Assembly (NCBI GenBank): GCA_964529795.1
Contig: CAZGXM010000035.1
Location: 1-27,335 of the forward strand
From: CAZGXM01 sp964529795
GTDB lineage: Bacteria > Bacillota > JADQBR01
Reading direction: 5' to 3'
Length of the DNA: 27,335 nucleotides
The notes under the pieces were generated by a model, which was not told where the DNA came from, searched no databases, and worked only from the letters and a program-made list of their open reading frames with translations. Position numbers and translations under genes: made by a program. Below are positions 1 through 7,386 of this stretch, piece by piece; within the stretch, counting starts at the first letter, position 1; every line of letters begins with the position of its first letter.

Positions 1-1303
1 GCGCAGTTCCGAACATCTGGCGCAGCTGAGTGAGCATGGTATCGTACCCATTGATCTGGTGGCAGTAAATCTTTATCCTTTTAAGCAGACCATCAGCAAA
101 GCCGACGTTACCTTGGAAGAAGCCATCGAAAATATTGACATCGGTGGGCCCACCATGGTCAGGGCGGCGGCAAAAAACTTCGAGAGTGTACTGATAGTGG
201 TTAACCCGGAGCGGTATGCAGAAGTGCTTCAGCAATTGGAAACCGGAAATGTAGACTGCCAATACCGGCTAAAACTGGCGGTAGAGGCTTTCACGCACAC
301 TGCCGATTACGACCAGGCCATCAGCAGTTATTTAAACGGCAGGCAGGCCGGTAACGACTTTCCCATCAATTACATAGTCAATGGTCAAAAAGTACAGCAG
401 TTGCGCTACGGGGAAAACCCGCACCAGAAGGCGGCCTTTTATCGCCTGGAAAACGCGGGCCACGCCTGTGTGGCAACGGCAAGGCAACTGCAGGGGAAGG
501 AACTTTCCTATAACAACATTATTGATGTGGATGCTGCTCTGGAACTGGTGCGAGAGTTTGCCGAGACTGCAGCGGTGGTCATCAAGCATACCAACCCCTG
601 CGGCGCTGCCCAGGCAACGGAACTGGCAGAGGCATACCTTAAAGCTTATGAAGCCGACCCTGTGTCCGCGTTCGGAGGGATAGTGGGCTTAAACCGCAGG
701 GTGGATGAGAAAACCGCCCGGGCCATGGTAGCAACCTTTTTAGAGGCAGTGATTGCTCCCGACTATAGCGATGAGGCATTAAAAATCCTGGCGGACAAAC
801 CCAATCTCCGCGTCCTGGCAGTGGGAGACCTGGACCGGCAGGTGGCCGGCGACCAGGTAAAAACGGTAAACGGCGGGTTCCTGGTACAGAATGCGGACAC
901 GGGGACGATTACGGCTGAAGAGTTAAAGGTTGTCACCAAGGCCGAGCCCGATGAGAGGGAACTAAGCGAGCTCCTGTTTGCCTGGAAAGTGGTCAAGCAC
1001 GTTAAATCCAATGCCATAGTGGTTACCAAGGACAAAGTCACTTTGGGCGTGGGTGCCGGCCAGATGAACCGGGTGGGGGCGGCAAGCATAGCCCTGCGCC
1101 AGGCCGGGGAAAAGGTGCGGGGAGCGGTTTTGGCCTCTGATGCCTTCTTTCCTTTTAAGGATACGGTGGCCATGGCGGTAAAGGCAGGTATAACCGCCAT
1201 CATTCAGCCCGGGGGCTCCCTGCGGGATGAAGAATCCATAGAGGAAGCGGACAAACACGGTATTGCCATGGTGTTTACTGGAATGCGGCATTTCAAACAC
1301 TAG
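1..1303 (+). CDS. purH: Bifunctional AICAR formyltransferase / IMP cyclohydrolase PurH (5' end outside window)
   Basis: PurH carries out the last two steps of IMP synthesis in the cytosol: formylation of AICAR with 10-formyl-tetrahydrofolate, then ring closure. The reading frame is open from base 2 onward, and the codons before the first in-window GTG (position 59) encode EHLAQLSEHGIVPIDLV, which matches the usual family sequence, so the true start lies upstream. About 433 residues are visible of a usual 510-530, so roughly the first 80-90 of the cyclohydrolase (MGS-like) domain are missing. Visible motifs include GGPTMVRAAAKNF closing the cyclohydrolase domain and, in the transformylase domain, RYGENPHQ, KHTNPCGAA, DPVSAFGGIVG, SDAFFPFKD and the C-terminal MVFTGMRHFKH. 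purD follows after 11 bases, so the two are almost certainly co-transcribed. The identification is secure; only the start is unknown. Confidence 0.98.
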   Translation, partial: RSSEHLAQLSEHGIVPIDLVAVNLYPFKQTISKADVTLEEAIENIDIGGPTMVRAAAKNFESVLIVVNPERYAEVLQQLETGNVDCQYRLKLAVEAFTHTADYDQAISSYLNGRQAGNDFPINYIVNGQKVQQLRYGENPHQKAAFYRLENAGHACVATARQLQGKELSYNNIIDVDAALELVREFAETAAVVIKHTNPCGAAQATELAEAYLKAYEADPVSAFGGIVGLNRRVDEKTARAMVATFLEAVIAPDYSDEALKILADKPNLRVLAVGDLDRQVAGDQVKTVNGGFLVQNADTGTITAEELKVVTKAEPDERELSELLFAWKVVKHVKSNAIVVTKDKVTLGVGAGQMNRVGAASIALRQAGEKVRGAVLASDAFFPFKDTVAMAVKAGITAIIQPGGSLRDEESIEEADKHGIAMVFTGMRHFKH

Positions 1304-1314
1304 GAGGTATTTAC

Positions 1315-2586
1315 GTGAAAGTACTGGTGATTGGCGGCGGCGGCCGGGAACACGCGCTGGTGTGGAAGATTGCCCGGAGCCCCAGGGTGAAAAAGATCTA
1401 CTGTGCACCGGGGAATGCCGGGATTGCCCGCCATGCGGAGTGTCTGGATATCGGCGCTACGGATATAACTGCCTTGCTGGCTTTTGCTTATGAGCAAAAA
1501 ATTGATTTGACCGTGGTTGGTCCGGAAGCACCTTTGGTTGAGGGCATTGCGGACGTGTTTGAAAACCATGGTTTGAAGATATTCGGCCCCGGAAAAGCAG
1601 CCGCCCAACTGGAGGGCAGTAAAGCATTTGCCAAGGAAATTATGGCTAAATATAATGTACCCACGGCACGTTATGCTGAGTTTACCGCTGCTGACGCCGC
1701 CAGGGAGTACATTCGCCGTCACGCTGCGCCCTGTGTGGTGAAAGCGGACGGTCTGGCTGCCGGCAAGGGCGTTATTGTAGCTATGGATGAACAGGAAGCG
1801 CTTAATGCCGTGGATACCATCATGGAAGAGAAGACCTTCGGGGTGGCGGGAAACAAGGTGATTGTGGAGGAATTTTTGGAAGGGGAAGAGGTCAGCGTGC
1901 TGGCCTTTACCGACGGCAAGACCGTTGTTCCCATGGTTTCCTCCCAGGACCACAAGCGTATTTTTGACAATGACCGGGGGCCCAATACCGGCGGCATGGG
2001 GGCCTACTCACCGGCGCCGGTCTATACCCCTGACGTCCAGTCTGTAGTGGAAAAACAGGTGCTGGATGCGGTGATACAGGGCATGGCCAACGAAGGCAAG
2101 CCCTATAAAGGAGTTATTTATGCAGGGATGATGGTAACCAAAGACGGCCCCAAGGTATTGGAGTTCAACTGCCGTTTTGGTGACCCGGAAACCCAGCCGG
2201 TGCTGATGCGCCTGGAAAGCGACCTGGTGGAAGTCATGCTGGCGGTGGTGGAGGAAAGGCTCTCAGACCGGGGAATAAGGTGGTCGGATAAGGCCAGCGT
2301 CTGCGTGGTCATGGCTTCCGGCGGCTATCCCGGTTCCTACGAAAAAGGGAAAGTAATTCACGGGTTGGATAGAGTGACACGGGCCACGGTTTTCCACGCC
2401 GGAACCCGGTTGGCGGAAGGAAACATCGTTACCAACGGCGGCCGGGTGCTGGGGGTTACTGCTTTGGGTAAGAGTATCAAGGAGGCAATTGAAACTGCAT
2501 ATCAAGAAGTAGGAAAAATCTCATTTGCAGGTATGCAGTACCGTAAAGATATCGGGCAAAAAGCCCTCAAACGGCCGGGGAATTAA
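1315..2586 (+). CDS. purD: Phosphoribosylamine-glycine ligase (GAR synthetase)
   Basis: PurD joins phosphoribosylamine to glycine using ATP, the second step of purine synthesis. The 423-residue length is normal. The GTG start at 1315 is chosen because AGGAGG lies seven bases before it and the protein then begins MKVLVIGGGGREHALVWK, the family N-terminus. Landmarks are the N-terminal nucleotide-binding-like domain (GPEAPLVEGI, residues 70-78), the ATP-grasp motif CVVKADGLAAGKGV (140-153), and further on SSQDHKRIFDNDRGPNTGGM and the metal/ATP site EFNCRFGDPETQ. It is the last gene of the purine operon here. A short hairpin overlaps its stop codon and a larger palindrome follows. Nothing is odd apart from the GTG start. 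Confidence 0.98.
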   Translation: MKVLVIGGGGREHALVWKIARSPRVKKIYCAPGNAGIARHAECLDIGATDITALLAFAYEQKIDLTVVGPEAPLVEGIADVFENHGLKIFGPGKAAAQLEGSKAFAKEIMAKYNVPTARYAEFTAADAAREYIRRHAAPCVVKADGLAAGKGVIVAMDEQEALNAVDTIMEEKTFGVAGNKVIVEEFLEGEEVSVLAFTDGKTVVPMVSSQDHKRIFDNDRGPNTGGMGAYSPAPVYTPDVQSVVEKQVLDAVIQGMANEGKPYKGVIYAGMMVTKDGPKVLEFNCRFGDPETQPVLMRLESDLVEVMLAVVEERLSDRGIRWSDKASVCVVMASGGYPGSYEKGKVIHGLDRVTRATVFHAGTRLAEGNIVTNGGRVLGVTALGKSIKEAIETAYQEVGKISFAGMQYRKDIGQKALKRPGN

Positions 2587-2600
2587 TCCCCGGTTACTTT
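2575..2600 (+). terminator. Weak hairpin terminator overlapping the purD stop
   Basis: CCGGGGA (2575-2581) and TCCCCGG (2587-2593) form a perfect 7-bp stem with a 5-base loop that contains the stop codon. The sequence TTACTTTTAT follows, so the T run is interrupted. It probably ends purine transcription together with the larger palindrome just downstream, which has a better T run. Confidence 0.5.
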
Positions 2601-2606
2601 TATAGC

Positions 2607-2676
2607 GGGGACGGTTTTTTGACTTGAATAGTTTTCCGTTTTCTGGAATTCAAGTCAAGAACCGTCTCCATTTTTT
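2607..2676. repeat. REP-like palindrome, copy A (also a likely terminator)
   Basis: The left arm 2607-2630 (GGGGACGGTTTTTTGACTTG then AATA) pairs with the right arm 2645-2669 (ending AAGAACCGTCTCC), with about one bulge and one mismatch around a 14-base loop. The right arm is followed by ATTTTTT, so as RNA it would also make a strong intrinsic terminator for purHD. The same left arm reappears after hisIE (17155-17179), and the right arm plus its downstream tract reappears before gerAA (3941-3990). A hairpin recurring in unrelated intergenic gaps suggests a REP or MITE-type element mobilised in trans, for example by a RAYT (Y1) transposase. No transposase lies in the window, so that part is inference. 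Confidence 0.7.
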
Positions 2677-2784
2677 GTATGGATTGGATTACTGCTGGAA
2701 ATGCTAGTGTTACGGGACGTTCATTGTTTGGGAACAGCGAGACTAAATCGTTACCCCGCGAAACAAGATACTGGAGGATAAGGA

Positions 2785-3897
2785 ATGGCCAAGTTGGCGC
2801 TTGAAAAAGGACGAATTGGTAACTGGCAGTTATATCTCATAGTACTGTTTATTACTTTACCTACAGCTGTCCTCGCTGTGCCGGCAGTTACCACCGGTAT
2901 TGCCAAACAGAACGGGTGGCTGGCTACCGTGATAGCAACCGGGTTTGGTTTAGTGATTGCACTAATAATTGGACTTTATTATAAAATATTTCCCGATAAA
3001 AACTTAGTTGAGGTAAGCAGTTTTGCCTTTGGAAAATGGCCGGGAAGTTTAATTGGACTGTCCTATGTTTGGTTCTTTTTGCATATCAATGCCAGTATTA
3101 TCCGGGAGTTTGGGGAATTTTTAACCATTGCCGTTATGCCGGAGACCCCGTTGTCAGTATTTACTATTACCATTGTTTTACTGGCGGCATGGGCGGTTTC
3201 CCAGGGTTTGGAAGTAATCGGGCGGATGTGCGAGTTTGTCTTTCCTTTGGCCATAGCCGCTACACTGTTTTTAGTGCTACTGGCTTCCGGGGAAGCGAAT
3301 TTTACCAATATCGGGCCTGTTTTGCTCATGGACTGGAAAAAATGGCTTGCCGGTTCCTTTATACCTAACGCTTGGATGGGGGAAATAGTACTGCTTTCCA
3401 TGGTTGTCCCTTTTGTTTACCGGCCCCAAAAGAGCCAGTGGTGGATAGCGGGCGGGGTGCTGACAGTTGGTTTTATTTTAGTAATTATTACCCTGGCGGT
3501 CACTTTAGTATTTGGCTATGAGGAAGCCGGCAGGTTGATTTTTCCCACCTTTTCGTTAGCGCGAATTATCAGCATTGGCGACTTCATTGAACGGATGGAA
3601 TCTCTGGTGATGGCCATCTGGGTTGCCGGCGTGTTTCTAAAGATTACCATTTGGTACTACATGCTGGTACTGGTTACGGCACAAGTTTTCGGACTTAAAT
3701 CCTATAAACCTTTAATTATTCCCTACGGATTTACGCAACTTGTTCTTTCATTTTGGGTATATGATAATTTCCCGCAGTTTATCCGCTTTATAAGTACAAC
3801 CTGGCCTGTTTATGGAATTGGGGTTTTTGAGCTGGGACTGCCTTCAATTATCTTGCTAACGGCAGTTGTCAGAAAGTATCTGGGAAATTCGGCTTAA
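2785..3897 (+). CDS. Spore germination receptor B subunit (GerAB/GerKB family permease), full length
   Basis: This is the integral membrane B subunit of a nutrient germinant receptor, thought to recognise the germinant in the spore inner membrane. The 370 residues are highly hydrophobic with about ten membrane segments, typical of the family, a relative of APC amino-acid transporters. Recognisable features are the N-terminal GRIGNWQLYLIVLFITLPTA, the AWAVSQGLEVIGRMCEFVFP stretch and the C-terminal FELGLPSIILLTAVV. ATG 2785 has GGAGG seven bases upstream. It comes first in the cluster, ahead of gerAA, with a 116-base gap between them that carries a degenerate copy of the upstream repeat. A second, gutted gerAB lies after gerAA. 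Family assignment is firm; the germinant cannot be told, so no paralogue letter is given. Confidence 0.93.
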   Translation: MAKLALEKGRIGNWQLYLIVLFITLPTAVLAVPAVTTGIAKQNGWLATVIATGFGLVIALIIGLYYKIFPDKNLVEVSSFAFGKWPGSLIGLSYVWFFLHINASIIREFGEFLTIAVMPETPLSVFTITIVLLAAWAVSQGLEVIGRMCEFVFPLAIAATLFLVLLASGEANFTNIGPVLLMDWKKWLAGSFIPNAWMGEIVLLSMVVPFVYRPQKSQWWIAGGVLTVGFILVIITLAVTLVFGYEEAGRLIFPTFSLARIISIGDFIERMESLVMAIWVAGVFLKITIWYYMLVLVTAQVFGLKSYKPLIIPYGFTQLVLSFWVYDNFPQFIRFISTTWPVYGIGVFELGLPSIILLTAVVRKYLGNSA

Positions 3898-3908
3898 AAA
3901 TACTCAGC

Positions 3909-3990
3909 GGGACCGTCTCAGGGAGCAAGTGGGGAAGCGAGAACCGCCCCCATTTTTTGTATATATTGGTCGATTGCAGGTAAAGCTAAT
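3909..3990. repeat. REP-like element, copy B (degenerate), in the gerAB-gerAA gap
   Basis: Bases 3909-3919 (GGGACCGTCTC) and 3941-3950 (GAACCGCCCC) make an imperfect hairpin followed by CATTTTTTG. Bases 3941-3990 align without gaps to 2659-2708, the right arm and downstream tract of copy A. By my count about 38 of 50 positions agree, including CCATTTTTTGTAT, ATTGG and GCTA. It may terminate gerAB transcription, carry a promoter for gerAA, or simply be a decayed repeat. Confidence 0.55.
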
Positions 3991-4022
3991 CCTGACTTTA
4001 TTGAAATACTGGAGTGGTGTTC

Positions 4023-5654
4023 TTGCGTCGCTTTATCAGGCCTTTGGACATGGACCAGTGGAAAGAAAAACGCCGCAGCAAGCCTGCCAAACAGATAGTA
4101 GTTGCCACAGATTTGGGACAGTTTTTCCTGGAACAGGATATTAAAAAAAACCAGCAGAACTTTGAAACCATTTTCAGGAAGTGCAGTGATATTGTCATCA
4201 GGCCCTTTTCCATCGGCGGCAAATGTGAGGTTGGCACCTTGCTGGTGTATACCGACGGTTTGATTGAGAAAGGTACGGTCAACAATTTCCTCATGCGCTC
4301 GGTAATGCTGATGCTGGGTGAAAAAGAGGAGAACTTGACCAAAGAGAATGCTTTTCAGTTGTTAAGAGACTGCGTCATAAGCATTGGTGAGATATCAGAG
4401 CTGAAAACCATTGAGGAAGCAGTGGACAAGATACTGGCAGGCGAGTGTATCTTCATGGTGGACGGCCATACCGAGGTACTTTCCCTATCCGTGCGCGGCT
4501 GGGAGAGCCGTGCTATCAGTGAACCGCCCACGGAAGCGGTGGTGCGGGGGCCGAGAGAAGGTTTTAGCGAGACGTTACGGTTTAATACGGCCATGCTGCG
4601 GCGGAAAATAAAGAGTCCGGACTTGAAAATAGAGATGAAGACCAAGGGGAAATTCACAAAAACCGATGTCGCCGTCTGTTATATCTCCGGTCTTGCCAAC
4701 CAGGGGGTACTCCACGAAGTTTTTAACAGGTTGGAACGTATTGAAATTGACGGTGTCCTGGAGAGTTCTTACATTGAAGAATTGATAGAGGATGAACCAT
4801 GGTCGCCCTTTCCCCAGATGGAGTATAGCGAACGTCCTGACGTGGTTGCAGCCAGTCTCCTGGAAGGCAGGGTAGGCATATTGGTGGACGGAACACCTTT
4901 TGCGTTGATAGTACCCACGATTTTTGTCCAGTATATTCAATCGGCAGAAGACTATTACCAACGTTTCTATTTGTCCAGCGTCTTTCGTATCGGTCGTTTC
5001 ATTGCGCTCAACATTGCTTTGTTATTACCGTCGGTATATGTTGCCGCAACCACGTTTCACCAGGAGATGATACCCACACCGCTGCTGATCAGTATTGCCA
5101 GCCAGCGGGAGGGGGTGCCCTTCCCGGCGCTGGCGGAAGCGTTGGTCATGGAATTAATCTTTGAACTGCTGCGGGAAGCGGGGGTGCGATTACCCCGGCC
5201 CATCGGCCAGGCGGTAAGTATTGTGGGAGCGCTGGTCATTGGTGACGCGGCCGTGACCGCCGGCCTGGCTTCAGCAGCGATGGTAATCGTGGTCTCCGTT
5301 ACTGCCATTGCCTCCTTTGCCCTGCCTGCGTTTAATATGGCCATTACCTTGCGGATTTTGCGGTTTCCCATGATTATTCTTGCCGGTACCCTGGGCTTTT
5401 ACGGGATAATGCTGGGCTTGTTGGCCATTCTCATTCATCTTACCGGCCTCCGTTCCTTTGGCGTCCCCTACCTGGCACCGGTCTCCCCCTTCCGGCTCAG
5501 CGAGTGGCGGGATGTGCTCGTACGTGTACCCTGGTGGGCCATGGACAAGCGTCCCCAGAGTGTGGAACCGCGGGATGTTAAACGGCAGGCAGAAGGCTTG
5601 AAACCCGAGCCGGAGCAGGGTAGTAACAAAGAGGGGGACCAGGGCGATGCTTGA
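4023..5654 (+). CDS. Spore germination receptor A subunit (GerAA/GerKA family)
   Basis: The A subunit has a large hydrophilic N-terminal domain and a C-terminal membrane domain, and oligomerises in the spore inner membrane. It has been proposed to act as an ion channel opened by germinant. The N-terminal part (to about residue 310) contains the conserved stretch ending RPDVVAASLLEGRVGILVDG and the family TPFALIVPTIFVQYIQSAEDYY. About five membrane segments follow, with LPRPIGQAVSIVGALVIGDA and a hydrophilic tail. Upstream in-frame GTGs at 4014 and 4017 overlap or abut the only good ribosome site (GGAG, 4011-4014), so TTG 4023, eight bases after it, is the better start and gives 543 residues. 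The end overlaps the next gene by eight bases, so translation is coupled. Confidence 0.93.
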   Translation: MRRFIRPLDMDQWKEKRRSKPAKQIVVATDLGQFFLEQDIKKNQQNFETIFRKCSDIVIRPFSIGGKCEVGTLLVYTDGLIEKGTVNNFLMRSVMLMLGEKEENLTKENAFQLLRDCVISIGEISELKTIEEAVDKILAGECIFMVDGHTEVLSLSVRGWESRAISEPPTEAVVRGPREGFSETLRFNTAMLRRKIKSPDLKIEMKTKGKFTKTDVAVCYISGLANQGVLHEVFNRLERIEIDGVLESSYIEELIEDEPWSPFPQMEYSERPDVVAASLLEGRVGILVDGTPFALIVPTIFVQYIQSAEDYYQRFYLSSVFRIGRFIALNIALLLPSVYVAATTFHQEMIPTPLLISIASQREGVPFPALAEALVMELIFELLREAGVRLPRPIGQAVSIVGALVIGDAAVTAGLASAAMVIVVSVTAIASFALPAFNMAITLRILRFPMIILAGTLGFYGIMLGLLAILIHLTGLRSFGVPYLAPVSPFRLSEWRDVLVRVPWWAMDKRPQSVEPRDVKRQAEGLKPEPEQGSNKEGDQGDA

Positions 5655-5940
5655 AAAGGGGCGGACCGGCAACTGGCAGCTTTATTTGCTGGTGCTCTTT
5701 ATTATCTTGCCCACGGCCATTCTCTTTGCCCCGTCAGTTACCACCTCCCCGGCCAAAGAGGGCGCCTGGGCAGCAACTTTGCTGGCCGGTGTCTTTGCCC
5801 TGGCGATGCGCAATTTTACCGGCAGAACCGTGCCCGTTTATTTCAGTATTTTCGAACTTGGGCTGCCTTTGATTATTCTGCTGATTGCCGTGCTGAGAAA
5901 ACGCGGGAGGGGTGCTGATGCTAAAGGTAAGAGCGTGTAA
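5647..5940 (+). pseudogene. Internally deleted second gerAB (B-subunit remnant, frame still open)
   Basis: The 97-residue frame is a GerAB without its middle. Residues 2-54 (LEKGRTGNWQLYLLVLFIIL onward) match residues 6-58 of the full gerAB at 2785, and residues 60-85 (TVPVYFSIFELGLPLIILLI onward) match its extreme C-terminus near residues 340-363. About 275-280 residues, that is membrane segments 2-9, are gone, and the deletion kept the frame. It starts at ATG 5647, overlapping the gerAA stop by eight bases as a normal B gene would, and ends inside the gerAC start region. The cluster therefore once had two B genes around gerAA. What is left would make two membrane helices; whether it is translated and useful or only a coupling spacer for gerAC cannot be told. 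The two copies differ at many silent sites, so the duplication is not recent. Confidence 0.8.
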
Positions 5941-7093
5941 AATATTTCTGGTATTGGTACTGGTTACTGCCTTTTTATTCAGCAGCGGCTGCTGGTCCCG
6001 GCGGGAGGTCGAGGACTTGGGCATTGTTGCCGCCCTGGCGCTGGATAAAGCCCAGGGAGATAACATTCAATTAAGCTTATTGATGCTCACGCCCACGGCC
6101 CTGGCCGGCGGCCAAGCCCAGCAGGGCGGCGGCCACCAGGAACCATCGATAATAGTAACGGCTACCGGGACCACCATTGCCGAAGCTGCCCGGAACATTA
6201 CCAAGACTTTACCCAGGACCATTTTCTGGCCCCACAACCGCCTAATACTGATCGGAGGCGACCTGGCCCGGTCGGGGTTGGACAGGCTGGATTTTCTTAC
6301 CCGGCTGCGTCAGATGCGTCTCACTACCTGGGTAATGGTCACTCCCGGCAGAGCTGTGGAGCTGTTGGAGGTGAAACCAAACTTGAGAAAGACGACTGCA
6401 GAGGTATTGGCCGACATGAACCAGAGCGACATCAGCCTGCAGGTAAAACTGTTTAAATTTATGGCCATGCTGTCCACCGAGGGAGAAACTCCCGTGGCCC
6501 CGCGAGTGGACAGGGTGGGGCCGGGCCAAAGCGGCACCAGAGGGCAGGCCAGTCTCCGGCTAAACGGTACTGCCCTGTTCAGGGGTGACAAGCTGATTGG
6601 CTGGATGGACGAGAAGACGACCCGGGGCCTGCTCTGGCTGCGGGGTGAACTTGATAAGGGGATTATCACTGTCCCCTGTGTCGAAGACCCGAAAAAGAGG
6701 TTATCGGTACGCGTACGCGATACCAAGCGGAAGCTGGAGGTCAGGCAGACAGGGGAAAGTGTGCATATTAAAGTAAAGCTGGAAGCGGACGTGGATTTGC
6801 AGGAAATCCAGTGTCGCTCCAAACTGGGTAGCCCGGAGTTTGTAAAAAATATCGAGCACCACCTGGCCAATGAAATTACCGGGAGGGCGCAGATGGCTCT
6901 GCGGCAAGCACGGCTGCTAAAAATTGACCCTTTCGGTCTGGGTAAGGTGGTCAAGAACAAGGCCCCCGGTTACTGGCTGCGGGTACGCAACCGCTGGGGT
7001 GAAGAGCTTGCCAGGATACCGGTGGAAGTGGTGACAACAGTTAATATCCGGCGCACCGGCCTGACTGAAAATACCACCAAGCCTGTGTTATAA
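5918..7093 (+). CDS. Spore germination receptor C subunit, lipoprotein (GerAC/GerKC family)
   Basis: GerC subunits are lipoproteins anchored on the outer face of the spore inner membrane and are needed for receptor function. The N-terminus is a lipoprotein signal (hydrophobic run then FSSGC), with Cys25 as the expected lipidated residue, followed by the family hallmark WSRREVEDLGIVAALALD. GGGAGG at 5905-5910 is seven bases from ATG 5918; an in-frame GTG at 5912 is too close to that site and is rejected. The 391 residues are normal. The start lies inside the end of the gutted gerAB, so expression probably depends on translation of that remnant. It completes an A/B/C receptor with the upstream genes. 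Confidence 0.93.
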   Translation: MLKVRACKIFLVLVLVTAFLFSSGCWSRREVEDLGIVAALALDKAQGDNIQLSLLMLTPTALAGGQAQQGGGHQEPSIIVTATGTTIAEAARNITKTLPRTIFWPHNRLILIGGDLARSGLDRLDFLTRLRQMRLTTWVMVTPGRAVELLEVKPNLRKTTAEVLADMNQSDISLQVKLFKFMAMLSTEGETPVAPRVDRVGPGQSGTRGQASLRLNGTALFRGDKLIGWMDEKTTRGLLWLRGELDKGIITVPCVEDPKKRLSVRVRDTKRKLEVRQTGESVHIKVKLEADVDLQEIQCRSKLGSPEFVKNIEHHLANEITGRAQMALRQARLLKIDPFGLGKVVKNKAPGYWLRVRNRWGEELARIPVEVVTTVNIRRTGLTENTTKPVL

Positions 7094-7114
7094 GGTCTTA
7101 AGGGGGGATCGGTA

Positions 7115-7348
7115 GTGTTTATTATTATCCTGCTGCTGGTACTGGTTATGTTGATAGCCTTGCTGGTAGGGATGCCGCTATTTAAAAACCGACAATACCG
7201 GGAATTGCTGGTAGCCGGCGGTATAACCATGATGGGCCTGGCTATTTCCCTTATTCAGGTGCTGGAGCTGCCGCTGCCCAATCCCACGGAAGTTATCGGC
7301 GTGATTTTCCAGCCGGCGGTAAAATTGCTGGAAACACTGTTAAAATAA
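7115..7348 (+). CDS. Small two-helix membrane protein after gerAC (possible germination D subunit)
   Basis: The protein has 77 residues and two hydrophobic segments (about 2-23 and 32-50) joined by a short basic loop (FKNRQYRE), with an amphipathic tail. GTG 7115 has a GGGGGG ribosome site seven bases upstream, and the gene begins 21 bases after gerAC, so it belongs to the same operon. I do not recognise the sequence itself. Bacillus germination operons can carry small two-helix D-subunit genes that modulate receptor activity; size, topology and position fit that, but no residue motif proves it. Alternatively it is an unrelated small membrane protein. Confidence 0.7.
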   Translation: MFIIILLLVLVMLIALLVGMPLFKNRQYRELLVAGGITMMGLAISLIQVLELPLPNPTEVIGVIFQPAVKLLETLLK

Positions 7349-7370
7349 AAAGGGCCGCCTGCCGCGGCCC
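7343..7370 (-). terminator. Intrinsic terminator of metNIQ, shared with the converging ger cluster
   Basis: GGGCCGC (7352-7358) and GCGGCCC (7364-7370) form a perfect 7-bp GC stem with a 5-base loop. Read on the minus strand it is followed by TTTTTATTTT, an ideal T run, just after metQ. On the plus strand the following run is poorer (GAGTGGTTAATTTT), so it would end ger transcription less efficiently. Confidence 0.88.
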
Positions 7371-7386
7371 GAGTGGTTAATTTTCA

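Noticed and set aside
1300..1953. 217-codon minus-strand open frame opposite purD
   Set aside because: It is a codon-bias shadow of purD; the plus-strand protein is an unmistakable full-length GAR synthetase.
3866..4144. 92-codon open frame across the gerAB-gerAA gap
   Set aside because: It runs through the end of gerAB, a repeat and the start of gerAA in a different frame, with no family resemblance or ribosome site.
5802..5809. GGCGATGC at the gerAB deletion junction matches 5643-5650 at its start
   Set aside because: The repeat is not at both expected edges of the deleted segment, so it does not explain the deletion and an 8-base match is likely chance.
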